DNA of 64,000 nucleotides from Kineococcus rhizosphaerae (GCF_003002055.1 NZ_PVZF01000009.1:186001-250000); one strand, 5' to 3'. Shown: positions 17,387-25,832, counted from the stretch's first letter. Made by a program: numbers and translations. Notes: generated from the sequence alone by a model not told the origin.

Positions 17387-17878
17387 TCAGAAGAGGCGGC
17401 CGGCCTCGTCGGCGGCGGGCTCCTCCAGGTCGAGCAGGAACCGCTTGCGCCACAACCCGCCCGCGTAGCCGACGAGGGCGCCGTCGTGCCCGACGACCCG
17501 GTGGCAGGGCACGACGATGGACAGCGGGTTGCGGCCGTTGGCCACCCCCACCGCCTGCGCGTGCCCGACCCCACCCAGGTCGCGGGCCAGGTCCCCGTAC
17601 GTCGACGTGGTGCCGTAGGGGATGCGCGTCAGCGCGTCCCAGACCCGGCGCGCGAAGACGTCGCCGCGCGGGGCCAGCGGCAGCTCGAACGTGCGCCGCG
17701 CACCGGCGAAGTACTCCCCCAGCTGCTCGCGGACGTCGTCGAAGGCCGCGTCGTCACGGTCGCCGAGGGTCTCGCTCGGCCCGCCGCGGTGGTCGGCGAA
17801 CCACACCCCGGCCAGGCCCGCGTCGGTGCGGGCGACGGTGAGGTCCCCCACGGGCGAGCCCAGGACCGTCCAGCGCAT
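17387..17878 (-). CDS. ogt: Methylated-DNA-protein-cysteine methyltransferase
   Basis: 163 residues. The active-site motif SIVVPCHRVVG (Cys near 131) and the downstream GALVGYAGGLWRKRFLL are diagnostic; IPYGTTSTYGDLAR is the helix-turn-helix entry. It repairs O6-alkylguanine by irreversible transfer to its own cysteine. ATG 17878 has GAGAGG about 7 nt upstream, which favours it over an ATG 12 codons earlier. It is divergent from the PPOX gene, with about 50 bp between the starts. No Ada-type N-terminal domain is present, so it is the Ogt/MGT form. Confidence 0.93.
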   Translation of the reverse strand: MRWTVLGSPVGDLTVARTDAGLAGVWFADHRGGPSETLGDRDDAAFDDVREQLGEYFAGARRTFELPLAPRGDVFARRVWDALTRIPYGTTSTYGDLARDLGGVGHAQAVGVANGRNPLSIVVPCHRVVGHDGALVGYAGGLWRKRFLLDLEEPAADEAGRLF

Positions 17879-17931
17879 CGGAACCCCTCTCGGTAGCGTT
17901 CCCCAGGATCGCACCGACCAGGAGGTACCCC

Positions 17932-18336
17932 GTGCCCAAGCCCCCGCTGACCCCCGACGCCGCCGCGCTGTTCGCCGAGCCCAACCCAGCCGTCATGGCC
18001 ACGGTCCACCCCGACGGCCACCCCGTCACCGTCGCGACCTGGTACCTGTTCGAGGACGGCCGGCTCGTGCTGAACCTCGACGGGAGCCGCGCCCGGCTCA
18101 AGCACCTGCGGGCGAACCCCGCCGTCTCGCTCACGGCACTGGCCGAGGGCGACTGGTACACGCACGTCTCCGTGCAGGGCCGGGTCGTCGAGATCCGCGA
18201 CGACGAGGGCCTGGCCGACATCGACCGCGTCTCCCGGCACTACACAGGATCGGCCTACCCGAACCGCGAGTCCCCGCGCGTCACCGTCGTCGTCGAGATC
18301 GAGCACTGGCACGGCTGGGGCGCGGTCGCGAAGTAG
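17932..18336 (+). CDS. PPOX/F420-type flavin-split-barrel oxidoreductase
   Basis: 134 residues. The split-barrel pattern is clear: AVMATVHPDGHPVTVATWY, a basic LVLNLDGSRARLKHLRANP strand-helix, DWYTHVSVQGRVVEI and a C-terminal RVTVVVEIEHWHGWG. These features match the pyridoxamine-phosphate-oxidase-like proteins of actinobacteria, many of which bind F420. Length and motifs fit the TIGR03618-type subgroup, from memory. The substrate is unknown. GTG 17932 has AGGAGG 6 nt upstream. Confidence 0.8.
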   Translation: MPKPPLTPDAAALFAEPNPAVMATVHPDGHPVTVATWYLFEDGRLVLNLDGSRARLKHLRANPAVSLTALAEGDWYTHVSVQGRVVEIRDDEGLADIDRVSRHYTGSAYPNRESPRVTVVVEIEHWHGWGAVAK

Positions 18337-18347
18337 TCCACCGGCGC

Positions 18348-18788
18348 TCAGGCCGACAGAGCCGCCACGACCTTCTCCACGCGCCGGACCCGGGTCGCCT
18401 CGGCCTTGGCGCCCTCCACCGCGGTCACGTGGGCCTTGCGCTGCGAGGGCGCCAGCGCGTCGAAGGCGGCGCGCAGCCCCGCCGCCTCCAGGGCGGCGGC
18501 GAGGTCGGCAGGGACCTCGACGACGCGCGGGGCGGTGTCGAGCTCCAGGACCACGTCCAGGACGTCGCCGGCGGCGACACCCGAGGCGGCCCGCACCTGC
18601 GCGGTGACGGGGATCAGGGCGCGGCCGCCCATCGACCCCACCGTCGTGCGGAAGCTGTAGCCGGCGAACGTCACGGTCACCGCCGGCCGCCTGCCTCCGC
18701 CGAGCTGCTCCAGCACCTCCGCGGGGACCTCCAGCCCCGTCGCGGTCGTGCGGTGCAGCTCCAGCGTCGCCGTGAACTCGACCGGCAT
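18348..18788 (-). CDS. DUF1905/YdeI-type protein
   Basis: 146 residues. The N-terminal beta-barrel part (FTATLELHRTTATGLEVPAEV, FRTTVGSMGGRALIPV) matches DUF1905. The C-terminal helical part (DLAAALEAAGLRAAFDALAPSQRKAHV) matches the bacteriocin-protection/YdeI-like domain. The function is unproven; related proteins have been called OmpD-associated or bacteriocin-protection proteins. ATG 18788 follows AAGGG and was chosen over an upstream ATG because homologous sequence begins at PVEFTATLEL. It is convergent with the PPOX gene, 11 bp away. Confidence 0.75.
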   Translation of the reverse strand: MPVEFTATLELHRTTATGLEVPAEVLEQLGGGRRPAVTVTFAGYSFRTTVGSMGGRALIPVTAQVRAASGVAAGDVLDVVLELDTAPRVVEVPADLAAALEAAGLRAAFDALAPSQRKAHVTAVEGAKAEATRVRRVEKVVAALSA

Positions 18789-18845
18789 GGACCCTTCCCT
18801 CCGTCGCGGTGCAGGACACGTCACCCCATGGTGACCCGTCCCGCA

Positions 18846-18869
18846 CCCGACGGGGAGTTCCCGGTCGGG
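18846..18869 (-). terminator. Terminator after mqo
   Basis: CCCGAC pairs with GTCGGG, and the stem continues GGG/CCC after one mismatch. It lies immediately downstream of the mqo stop codon. Confidence 0.5.
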
Positions 18870-18870
18870 C

Positions 18871-20334
18871 TCAGGCGGCGAGCTTGAGGACGTCGGCCGT
18901 GCGGGCCATCGTCGTCGTCAGCAGCTCGTGGTCGTCGGACAGCTTCGTGCCGTAGGACGGGACCATGGCCTTGAGCCGGTCGCGCCAGAGGTCCTGGTGC
19001 GCAGGGAAGCACTGCGCGAGCAGGCGCAGCATGACGTCGACGGCCGTCGAGGCCCCCGGCGAGGCGCCCAGCAGGGCCGCGACGGACCCGTCGGCGGCGT
19101 GCACGAGCTCGGTGCCGAACTGCAGGACGCCGCCGCGCGGGCCCTTCTTGATGACCTGCACGCGCTGACCGGCGGTCAGCAGCTCCCAGTCCTGCGCCTT
19201 CGCGTCGGGGTAGAACACGCGCAGCGCCTCGAGGCGCTGGTCCATGGACTGCACGATCTGCTTGCCCAGGTACGTCATGAGCGAGACGTTGTCCCGGGCG
19301 ACGGCCAGCATCGGGAGCAGGTTGTGCGGGCGCACCGACAGCGGCAGGTCCAGGAACGAGCCCTGCTTGAGGAACTTCGGGGAGAACCCGGCGTAGGGGC
19401 CGAACATGAGGGCCTTCTGCCCGTGGGAGTACCGGGTGTCCAGGTGCGGGACAGACATCGGCGGGGCACCGACCTCGGCCTGGCCGTAGACCTTCGCCGA
19501 GTGCCGCTCGATCACCTCGGGGTTCGTGCAGCGCAGCCACTGCCCGCTGACGGGGAACCCGCCGAAACCCTCCCCCTCGGGGATCCCGCTGCGCTGCAGC
19601 AGGTGCAGGGCGCCACCACCGGAGCCCACGAAGACGAACGGGGTGGCGACGGCGAAACTGCCCTCCGAGCTCTCCCCGACGACCGTCCAGCCCGACCCGC
19701 GGCGGCGCAGGTCCTTGACGGTGTGCCCCGTCAGGAGCTCCACGCCCTCCGTGGCCGCCCCGGCGAACAGCTGCTTGGTGAGCGCACCGAAGTCGACGTC
19801 GGTGCCGTGGTTCGAGCGCGTCGCGGCGACCTTCTCGCCCGGGGCGCGGCCGGCCTCGAGCAGCGGGGCCCACTCGGCGATCCGCGCGTGGTCGTCGGCC
19901 CACTCCATCTCCGCGAACAGCGGGTGCTGCGACAGGGCCTCGTAGCGGGCGCGCAGGAACTCCACGTCGCCGCCGCGCACGAAGCTCATGTGCGGGACGG
20001 CGTTGATGAAGTCGCCCGGCGAGGCCAGCACGCCCTTCTCGACCTGGTGGGCCCAGAACTGCCGGCTCGCCTGGAACTGTTCGTTGATCGCGACGGCCTT
20101 GGCGATGTCGATGGTGCCGTCGGGCCGCGCGGGCGTGTAGTTCAGCTCGCACAGGGCCGAGTGGCCCGTCCCGGCGTTGTTCCACATGTCCGAGCTCTCG
20201 GCCCCGACGGTGTCGAGCTTCTCCAGGACGAGGACGGACCAGTCGGGCTCCAGCTCGGCCAGCATGGTCGCGAGCGTCGCGCTCATGACCCCGCCGCCGA
20301 TCAGTACGGCGTCGTAGCGGTTCGCTGCGGGCAC
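18871..20334 (-). CDS. mqo: Malate:quinone oxidoreductase
   Basis: 487 residues. The FAD-binding VLIGGGVMSATLATML is at the N-terminus, followed by family motifs NNAGTGHSALCELNYTP, FINAVPHMSFV, FVFVGSGGGALHLLQRSGI and the C-terminal MVPSYGTKL. It oxidises malate to oxaloacetate and passes electrons to the quinone pool at the membrane, replacing or aiding soluble malate dehydrogenase in the TCA cycle. The start is GTG 20334. It is monocistronic as far as can be seen, with terminators on both sides (the GT39 terminator upstream, its own downstream). Confidence 0.96.
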   Translation of the reverse strand: MPAANRYDAVLIGGGVMSATLATMLAELEPDWSVLVLEKLDTVGAESSDMWNNAGTGHSALCELNYTPARPDGTIDIAKAVAINEQFQASRQFWAHQVEKGVLASPGDFINAVPHMSFVRGGDVEFLRARYEALSQHPLFAEMEWADDHARIAEWAPLLEAGRAPGEKVAATRSNHGTDVDFGALTKQLFAGAATEGVELLTGHTVKDLRRRGSGWTVVGESSEGSFAVATPFVFVGSGGGALHLLQRSGIPEGEGFGGFPVSGQWLRCTNPEVIERHSAKVYGQAEVGAPPMSVPHLDTRYSHGQKALMFGPYAGFSPKFLKQGSFLDLPLSVRPHNLLPMLAVARDNVSLMTYLGKQIVQSMDQRLEALRVFYPDAKAQDWELLTAGQRVQVIKKGPRGGVLQFGTELVHAADGSVAALLGASPGASTAVDVMLRLLAQCFPAHQDLWRDRLKAMVPSYGTKLSDDHELLTTTMARTADVLKLAA

Positions 20335-20391
20335 GGGCTCACCCTCGTTCGTCGTCGATTCGCGGACCCTGGAAGGTTACGACCTGGACGC

Positions 20392-20429
20392 GGTGGGGCA
20401 CCGCCCGGGATGCCGGACGGTGCCCCACC
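20392..20429 (-). terminator. Terminator after the GT39 gene
   Basis: A perfect 12-bp inverted repeat (20392-20403 with 20418-20429) with a 14-nt loop sits between the GT39 stop and the mqo start on the same strand. Confidence 0.7.
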
Positions 20430-20447
20430 TCACACGTGAGCTGCGTC

Positions 20448-22541
20448 TCAGCTCGTCGTGCCGCTGCTCGTGCTGCTGCTCGTGCCGGTGGAGCTCAGCG
20501 GCTGCGTGAGGTCGTACACGGTCGTGCCCCCCACGGTCAGCTCGGCGTAGTTCGCCGCGACCCACTCCTGGACCTTCGCGGCGTCGGAGTCGCTGCCGCC
20601 CCGGCCACCGCCCATCCCGCCGCCGCTGATGAGGTAGTGCACCTCACCGGCCGCCACGTACTGCTGGAACTGCGCCAGCGTCGGCGTCGGGTCGTCGCTC
20701 CAGCCGCCCATCGCCATGATCGCGGTGCCGGTGGCGAGCTCGTAGGAGGCCGCCGACTGCGAGCCGGAGACGGCCGCCGCCCACCTCGTGCCGGCGTTCT
20801 GCAGCAGCGTCGTCAGCTCGGTGTTCGTGCTCGCCCCCTCGCCGAACCCGCCGCCACCGGTCGGCGCCTGGCCCGTGGCGTCACCCGCGGGTGCCTCGCC
20901 GGTCGGGGCCTGGGCCGAGGAGGTGGACCCGTCGTCGGTCGTCCCCGGGAAGCCCTGCGGGGCCCCGTCCCGGGTCTGCGTCCCGTCCTGGGACGGGACG
21001 GTCCCGCGCGCCCCGCCGAACCCCCCGCCACCGAAACCGCCCATCCCGCTGCCGGCCGCGGCGCCCGCCGGGCCGACCGTCGGGATGGACCCGGTGTGCG
21101 GGGTGGCCGCCGTCGCGACGGCGTAGGAGGCCGTCCCGGAGAACCCGACGACCGTCGCCGAGAGCACCAGCACGATCGCGAGCCGGCGCAGCCGGGCGGG
21201 CGTGACGACGAACCCGGTCGACAGGGCCACGCTCACCAGCATCAGGACCCAGCCGGCCCAGACCCAGGTGCCGTTGCGGTGCAGCAGGACGAAGGCCCAG
21301 ACGCCCGCCGAGGCGAGGACGAGCGCCAGCCCGACGCGGGCCAGGACCTGCGCCCGGCGCGTCCACAGCACCTGCCCCCCACCGGCCGCGAGCGCCGCGA
21401 CCGCCGGCGCGAGCGCGACCGTGTAGTAAGGGTGGACGGTGCCCTCCATGTAGGCGAACGTCGCGCCGGAGACCAGCAGCCAGCCGCCCCACAGGACCAG
21501 CGACGCGCGGGCCCGGTCGGTGCGCGGGGCCCGGCCGCGGGCGATCAGGCCGAGGACCAGCGCGAGCAGCGCGGCCGGCAGCAGCCAGGAGATCTCGTTG
21601 CCGAACTCGGAGGAGAACAGCCGCCGCCAGGTGGCCTCCCCGCCGAAGCTGGACCCGGCCGTCCCGCCGGACATCCCCCCGCCCCCGCCGCCGTTGCCGC
21701 TGGAGCCGAGGATGCGGCCCAGGCCGTTGTAGCCGAGGACGAGGTTCATGACGGTGCCGTCGGTGGAGCCGCCGATGTAGGGCTTCTCACCGGGCCAGAA
21801 GGTGACGGCCAGGACCCACCAGCCCGCCGAGACGACGACGGCGAGGCCCGCGCCGAGCAGGTGCAGGACGCGCTTGCCGAGGCCCGTCGGGGCGGCCCAC
21901 AGGTGGACCAGGGCCAGGCCGGGCAGGACGAGGAAGCCCTGCAGCATCTTGGTGAGGAAGGCGAAACCGATCGCGACACCGGCCCAGGCCAGCCACCGCC
22001 ACGACGCCTTCTCGGTGGCGCGGACGGTGCAGTACGCGGCCAGGGTCATGAGCAGGACGAGCAGCGCGTCGGGGTTGTCGAACCGGAAGATGAGGGCCGC
22101 GGCCGGGGTGAGCGCGAGCGCCGCGCCCGCGACCAGGCCGGCGACGGGCCCGTGCCAGCGGCGGACGGCGGCGGTCAGCAGCCACACCGCGCCCACGCCC
22201 TCCAGGGCCTGCGGGACGAGCAGCGTCCAGGAGCTGAAGCCGAAGGCGCGCGCGGCGAGGCCGCTGACCCACAGCGACGCCGGGGGCTTGTCGACGGTGA
22301 TGAAGCTCTGCGTGTCCAGGGAGCCGAAGAACCACGCCTTCCAGCTCTGCGACCCGGCCTGCACGGCGGCGGCGTAGAAGCTGTTCGCGTAGCCGGAGGC
22401 CGACAGGTCGACGACGTACAGGACGGCCGTGGCGGCCAGGAGGGCGACGGTCGCCCAGCGCACCCGGTGCGGGTACCGCGCCCGGCCGGTGGGAGCGGTG
22501 GGCCCCGTGTCCGCCGCGCGCGCGGCTGTCGTGGTGGTCAT
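20448..22541 (-). CDS. Membrane glycosyltransferase, family 39 (ArnT/mannosyltransferase-like)
   Basis: 697 residues. About 11-12 hydrophobic segments cover residues 28-475. The first outer loop holds ITVDKPPASLWVSGL, the catalytic-loop signature of lipid-phosphate-sugar-dependent transferases, and RFDNPDALLVLL follows. A Gly/Ser-rich low-complexity loop (about 290-320) and a long Gly/Thr/Pro-rich stretch (about 495-590) precede an extracytoplasmic C-terminal globular domain (ASYELATGTAIMAMGGWSDD, VHYLISGGGMGG). This is the layout of the actinobacterial YkcA/B-like mannosyltransferases. Substrate and acceptor are unknown. ATG 22541 was chosen for the MTTTT start just before the first membrane segment. 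Confidence 0.85.
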   Translation of the reverse strand: MTTTTAARAADTGPTAPTGRARYPHRVRWATVALLAATAVLYVVDLSASGYANSFYAAAVQAGSQSWKAWFFGSLDTQSFITVDKPPASLWVSGLAARAFGFSSWTLLVPQALEGVGAVWLLTAAVRRWHGPVAGLVAGAALALTPAAALIFRFDNPDALLVLLMTLAAYCTVRATEKASWRWLAWAGVAIGFAFLTKMLQGFLVLPGLALVHLWAAPTGLGKRVLHLLGAGLAVVVSAGWWVLAVTFWPGEKPYIGGSTDGTVMNLVLGYNGLGRILGSSGNGGGGGGMSGGTAGSSFGGEATWRRLFSSEFGNEISWLLPAALLALVLGLIARGRAPRTDRARASLVLWGGWLLVSGATFAYMEGTVHPYYTVALAPAVAALAAGGGQVLWTRRAQVLARVGLALVLASAGVWAFVLLHRNGTWVWAGWVLMLVSVALSTGFVVTPARLRRLAIVLVLSATVVGFSGTASYAVATAATPHTGSIPTVGPAGAAAGSGMGGFGGGGFGGARGTVPSQDGTQTRDGAPQGFPGTTDDGSTSSAQAPTGEAPAGDATGQAPTGGGGFGEGASTNTELTTLLQNAGTRWAAAVSGSQSAASYELATGTAIMAMGGWSDDPTPTLAQFQQYVAAGEVHYLISGGGMGGGRGGSDSDAAKVQEWVAANYAELTVGGTTVYDLTQPLSSTGTSSSTSSGTTS

Positions 22542-22581
22542 GGCCCCAGGGTCGACGGCGAACCCGCCACGCCGCCCAGGA

Positions 22582-22596
22582 CCGGCTGTGAGCCGG
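22582..22596. repeat. Short hairpin in the GT39 leader
   Basis: CCGGCT and AGCCGG with a GTG loop. It lies between the cloverleaf-like repeat and the GT39 start codon, so it would be in the 5' leader of that gene. Confidence 0.4.
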
Positions 22597-22613
22597 CCAT
22601 GACCCTGCGTGGT

Positions 22614-22705
22614 CCGGGGTACCGGCACGTTGACTCCCCGGTCCCGTTCAACGGGACCGAGGATGGAGCCGGCGCGCAGCGCCGGACAACGTGCCGGTAC
22701 CCCGG
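22614..22705. repeat. Cloverleaf-like nested inverted repeat
   Basis: The outer arms are a perfect 19-bp inverted repeat (22614-22632 with 22687-22705). Inside lie two separate perfect hairpins: a 9-bp stem with loop TCA (22639-22647/22651-22659) and a 7-bp stem with loop GCA (22669-22675/22679-22685). Folded as RNA or extruded DNA it would make a three-way junction. It sits between the prsW-like stop (22713) and the GT39 start (22541), both on the minus strand. No reading frame explains it. It may be a terminator, a structured leader or ncRNA, or a small mobile repeat. Confidence 0.7.
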
Positions 22706-22712
22706 GCGCCCC

Positions 22713-23807
22713 TCAGGGCAGGAGGGTCAGCACCTCGCGCCGCTGGGCGGCGAGCTGCTCCAGCAGCGCCACCTCCTCCTCCGGCCCGGACTGCACCGTG
22801 CCGCGGCGCATCCGGTCACGGCGGAAGGCCAGCTCGGTGGCGGTCTTCTGGAAGTCGCGCACCGAGCGCGCCGCCGCGCGACCACCCCGGGCGGCGGCCG
22901 CCGCGCGAGCCCGGCGACGGCCGCGGGAGGAGGCGAGCATGGCGACCTCGGCCTCCCCCAGCCACCCGGTGCGGGCGTACACCTGCAGGTGGCGGCCGAT
23001 GAGGCGCGCCTCGCGGGCCCGGGCGACGAGCGCCACCGCGACGGCCGCGGCGAACACGGGGACCTGCAGCAGCAGGAACAGCTCGAAGAACGTCGTGATC
23101 CCCGAGGCGGCGGAGGCGTTCCACAGCGCGTGCAGGACGACGGCCACGACGAGGCCCAGGACGGGGGCGCCGACGCGGTGCAGCGGCCGGTGCGACCGGG
23201 CCGCCAGTCCCAGTCCGACGCCGACGGCCATCGTGAACAGGGGGTGGGCGAACGGGGAGACGAGGCAGCGCAGCACGAAGACCGCGACGAGGGAGGCGGG
23301 CTGGTCGTCGCCGAGGGCCCGGCCCAGGTAGAGGACGTTCTCGAGGTAGGCGAACCCGACGCCGACGAACGCGGCGTAGACGACGCCGTCGACGACGCCG
23401 TCGAACTGCTTGCGCTGCTTGAGCAGGAGCAGCAGGACCCCGAGCCCCTTGAGCCCCTCCTCGACCAGCGGCGCGACGACGACGGAGGTGTTGGTGACGT
23501 CGCCGACGGAGTTCTGCAGGAGCCGGGCCGCCCCGGTGTTGAGGACGAGCGCGCCCAGGCTGGCGACGCAGGCCCCCCAGCCGAAGGCGAAGGCGAGCAG
23601 GTGCGGGGGTTCGGCCTCGTGCCGGTCGAGCCACAGGACGGTGGCCAGGACGGGGCCGACGGGCACGGCCGCCAGCGCGAGGCCGGGCAGCAACCCCCGC
23701 CAGCCGACCTCCATGGCGACGGCCGTCAGGCTCAGCGCGCCGCAGACGGTGAGGACGATCACGGCGAGGGGGGCCAGCGCGGACGCGCGGACGCGCGGGG
23801 CCGGCAT
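22713..23807 (-). CDS. PrsW-family intramembrane metalloprotease
   Basis: 364 residues with about eight membrane segments. The catalytic motifs are present: VVVAPLVEEGLKG (Glu-Glu), FAHPLFTMAVG and VVLHALWNAS (metal-binding His). WLDRHEAEPPHLLAFAFGWG is a further family signature. Members cleave membrane-bound substrates, for example anti-sigma factors in Bacillus. The last 90 residues form a basic cytoplasmic tail. ATG 23807 starts just before the first membrane segment. It is divergent from orn with about 80 bp between. Confidence 0.88.
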   Translation of the reverse strand: MPAPRVRASALAPLAVIVLTVCGALSLTAVAMEVGWRGLLPGLALAAVPVGPVLATVLWLDRHEAEPPHLLAFAFGWGACVASLGALVLNTGAARLLQNSVGDVTNTSVVVAPLVEEGLKGLGVLLLLLKQRKQFDGVVDGVVYAAFVGVGFAYLENVLYLGRALGDDQPASLVAVFVLRCLVSPFAHPLFTMAVGVGLGLAARSHRPLHRVGAPVLGLVVAVVLHALWNASAASGITTFFELFLLLQVPVFAAAVAVALVARAREARLIGRHLQVYARTGWLGEAEVAMLASSRGRRRARAAAAARGGRAAARSVRDFQKTATELAFRRDRMRRGTVQSGPEEEVALLEQLAAQRREVLTLLP

Positions 23808-23873
23808 GGGTCCGAGGGTACGGGCTGGGCCGCGGCGGGCACCTCGTGCACCCGCCGGTGCTGCCGCTCCCTC

Positions 23874-23879
23874 TACGCT
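23874..23879 (+). promoter_or_regulatory. -10 element of leaderless orn promoter
   Basis: TACGCT lies exactly 6 nt before GTG 23886. No ribosome site is visible. Confidence 0.45.
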
Positions 23880-23885
23880 GAGCCG

Positions 23886-24506
23886 GTGAGCAACGACAAG
23901 GTCACCGAGCGCATCGTCTGGATCGACTGCGAGATGACCGGGCTGAGCCTGGCCGACGACGCCCTCGTCGAGGTGGCGGTCCTGGTCACCGACGCCGACC
24001 TCAACGTCCTCGGCGACGGCGTCGACGTCGTCATCAAACCCCCGGCGGAGTCGTTGCAGGACATGGACCCCGTCGTCGTGGACATGCACACGACGTCGGG
24101 GCTGCTGGCCGAGCTGCCCGGCGGGGTGACGCTGGCCGAGGCCGAGCGGACCGTCCTGGAGTACGTGCGGCAGTGGGTGCCCGAGCCGCGCAAGGCGCCT
24201 CTGGCGGGCAGCTCGGTGCACACCGACCGCGCGTTCCTGGCCCGGGACATGCCGGAGCTGACCGACCACCTGCACTACCGGCTCATCGACGTGTCGTCCC
24301 TGAAGGAGCTCGCCAAGCGCTGGTTCCCGCGGGTGTACTTCAACACCCCGAAGAAGCACGGCGGTCACCGGGCGCTGGCGGACATCCGCGAGAGCATCCA
24401 GGAGCTGAAGTACTACCGGGAGGTGCTGTTCGTGGCCGACCCGGGCCCGGACTCCGAGACGGCCAGGGCGGCGGGCGCCAAGCACGAGCTGAAGCCGCAG
24501 GCCTGA
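23886..24506 (+). CDS. orn: Oligoribonuclease
   Basis: 206 residues. A DEDDh 3'-5' exonuclease: IVWIDCEMTGL (first D and E), a central Asp in SSVHTDRAFLARDMPEL, and HGGHRALADIRESI (His and Asp). SLKELAKRWFPRVYF and YYREVLF are orn-specific. It degrades 2-5 nt RNAs, including pGpG from c-di-GMP turnover, and is essential in many bacteria. GTG 23886 begins directly behind the -10 hexamer, so the mRNA is probably leaderless. A tRNA-His gene follows downstream. Confidence 0.96.
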   Translation: MSNDKVTERIVWIDCEMTGLSLADDALVEVAVLVTDADLNVLGDGVDVVIKPPAESLQDMDPVVVDMHTTSGLLAELPGGVTLAEAERTVLEYVRQWVPEPRKAPLAGSSVHTDRAFLARDMPELTDHLHYRLIDVSSLKELAKRWFPRVYFNTPKKHGGHRALADIRESIQELKYYREVLFVADPGPDSETARAAGAKHELKPQA

Positions 24507-24615
24507 GCCCGCGGCGGGCACCGGGGTGACACCGGGGTGAAACGTGTGCCGGAGGACTCCGGTGCGCGTGTATCCTCGTCCCGTCACCTGCGCTGCGGCG
24601 TCGGTGGTGCACGTG

Positions 24616-24691
24616 GTGGGTGTAGCTCAGCTGGTAGAGCACCTGGTTGTGGTCCAGGAAGTCGCGGGTTCAAGTCCCGTCACTCACCCCA
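24616..24691 (+). tRNA. tRNA-His (GTG anticodon)
   Basis: A full cloverleaf with anticodon GTG in CTGGTTGTGGTCCAG, a GTGGGTG acceptor arm pairing with CACTCAC (one G-T), T-loop GGTTCAAGTCC and discriminator C73. The G at 24615 would serve as the -1 guanosine typical of tRNA-His. CCA is encoded. A TATCCT -10-like hexamer lies near 24570. Confidence 0.95.
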
Positions 24692-24695
24692 CACC

Positions 24696-24728
24696 GAAGG
24701 GGCGGTTCCGACGCGGAACCGCCCCTTC
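24696..24728. terminator. Bidirectional terminator after tRNA-His
   Basis: A perfect 15-bp stem (24696-24710 with 24714-24728) and a 3-nt loop lie between the tRNA and a convergent gene. Confidence 0.8.
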
Positions 24729-24737
24729 GTCGCGTCC

Positions 24738-25367
24738 TCAGGTGTTCTGCTCCTCGCTGCGGGCGATCCGGGTGCGCCCGATCTGCACGAGCTGCTCGCG
24801 CAGCCACGCCAGGTAGGCGTCCCGGTCGGCCCGCAGGCCCAGGGAGATGACGGGCTGCCCCACCACGTCCCAGTGCCCGGTGCCGGCGACCGGCAGCACG
24901 ACGATCCGCAGCGAGAAGGGCCGGATCCGCCAGCCGAGCTGCCGTTCGACGGCGGTGACGAGGTTGGTCTCGAACAGGGCGCTGGGGGCGCGGGCGACGA
25001 CCCGCTTCTCGATCTCGCGGGCGCGCGCGCACCAGGTGACGGCGTCGTCCATGCCGAGCTCGGCCAGCCCGCGCAGCTCGGTGCGCCCGGTCAGTCCCGG
25101 GTAGCGCGGCGGCAGGATCGAGGTGAGGGCGTCGGCGCCGCCTGGGAAGTGCTCCACCCACCAGGACGCCCACTGCTGGCCGGCGGCCTCGAGCCCGGCC
25201 AGGCCGCCCGCGGCGCGCAGGGGCCGGACGGCGGGGTCCAGGGGCGGCAGGTCGGGCAGGACGGGTGAGGTGGGCGGGTCCAGGCCGGCCGCGTCGCGCA
25301 GGTGCAGGGCCAGCAGCAGCGACTGAGGCATCGTGAGGTCGATCCCCCAGGCTCCGACGTCCTGCAT
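24738..25367 (-). CDS. Hypothetical protein
   Basis: 209 residues, soluble, with no signal peptide or membrane segment. Notable stretches are GIDLTMPQSLLLALHLRDA, WASWWVEHFPGG, a helical ARAREIEKRVVARAPSALFE and a C-terminal beta/alpha segment GHWDVVGQPVISLGLRADRD then AYLAWLREQLVQIGR. Codon use is strongly coding. ATG 25367 was chosen because the longer open frame upstream is Pro/Arg-rich with no coding character. It is convergent with tRNA-His. I do not recognise a family; it could be a house-keeping actinobacterial protein. Confidence 0.65.
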   Translation of the reverse strand: MQDVGAWGIDLTMPQSLLLALHLRDAAGLDPPTSPVLPDLPPLDPAVRPLRAAGGLAGLEAAGQQWASWWVEHFPGGADALTSILPPRYPGLTGRTELRGLAELGMDDAVTWCARAREIEKRVVARAPSALFETNLVTAVERQLGWRIRPFSLRIVVLPVAGTGHWDVVGQPVISLGLRADRDAYLAWLREQLVQIGRTRIARSEEQNT

Positions 25368-25518
25368 CGCTCCACTGTCCTCGGTGGGGAACGCCTCGTC
25401 CACCCGGATCGCGCTCGAGGGGTGCCCGCCCCACCCGTCACGTCCTCCCCAGGGGTGAGGTGCGGGTCGTGCTCGTGAGGGATGTGGAGGTGGGGACCGC
25501 CTCCCTAGGGTCGTGACC

Positions 25519-25692
25519 ATGGCCGTCCCGGTGCTGACCCGCTACCCGCTCGCCACCTCCGCCGCCCGGCGCCGACGACGGCGGATCGCCGCGGTGGTGG
25601 CCGTGCGGCGCGAGCAGTCCGGGCGCTCCGGCACCGGCCGCCGGAGCCGGGCGGTGGACGACCGCAGGGGGTCCGCCGACCACGCCGGGTGA
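25519..25692 (+). CDS. Small Arg-rich protein (uncertain)
   Basis: 57 residues: a short MAVPVLTRYPLATSA head, then an Arg cluster and a basic tail. ATG 25519 is 7 nt behind a TAGGGT -10-like hexamer (25506-25511), the leaderless arrangement used by several neighbours, which is the main reason to accept it. AGGG could also act as a weak ribosome site. The function is unknown; nucleic-acid binding is conceivable from the charge alone. Confidence 0.35.
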   Translation: MAVPVLTRYPLATSAARRRRRRIAAVVAVRREQSGRSGTGRRSRAVDDRRGSADHAG

Positions 25693-25783
25693 CCGCGCGG
25701 GCCCGGCGCGCGCCGCGAGTGCTCCGGACGGGTCGTGCCGGGGGCCGCGTCTCAAGGAACGCGGCGCGGGCGACGACGTTGTG

Positions 25784-25832
25784 TGCATCCCCTGCTCGCG
25801 GGGGCCGTTGGAAGTCCTCGGGAGGATGCATG
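25784..25832 (+). promoter_or_regulatory. Hairpin covering the ribosome site and start of the next gene
   Basis: TGCATCC (25784-25790) pairs with GGATGCA (25824-25830), which contains half of the GGAGG ribosome site and the A of the ATG. A nested CCCC/GGGG stem lies in the loop. It could limit translation of the 58-residue protein. Confidence 0.35.

Noticed and set aside
20436-23885. Very long plus-strand open frame upstream of orn
   Set aside because: It is antisense to the GT39 and PrsW genes, which have clear motifs and membrane patterns. Only the last 206 codons are orn.
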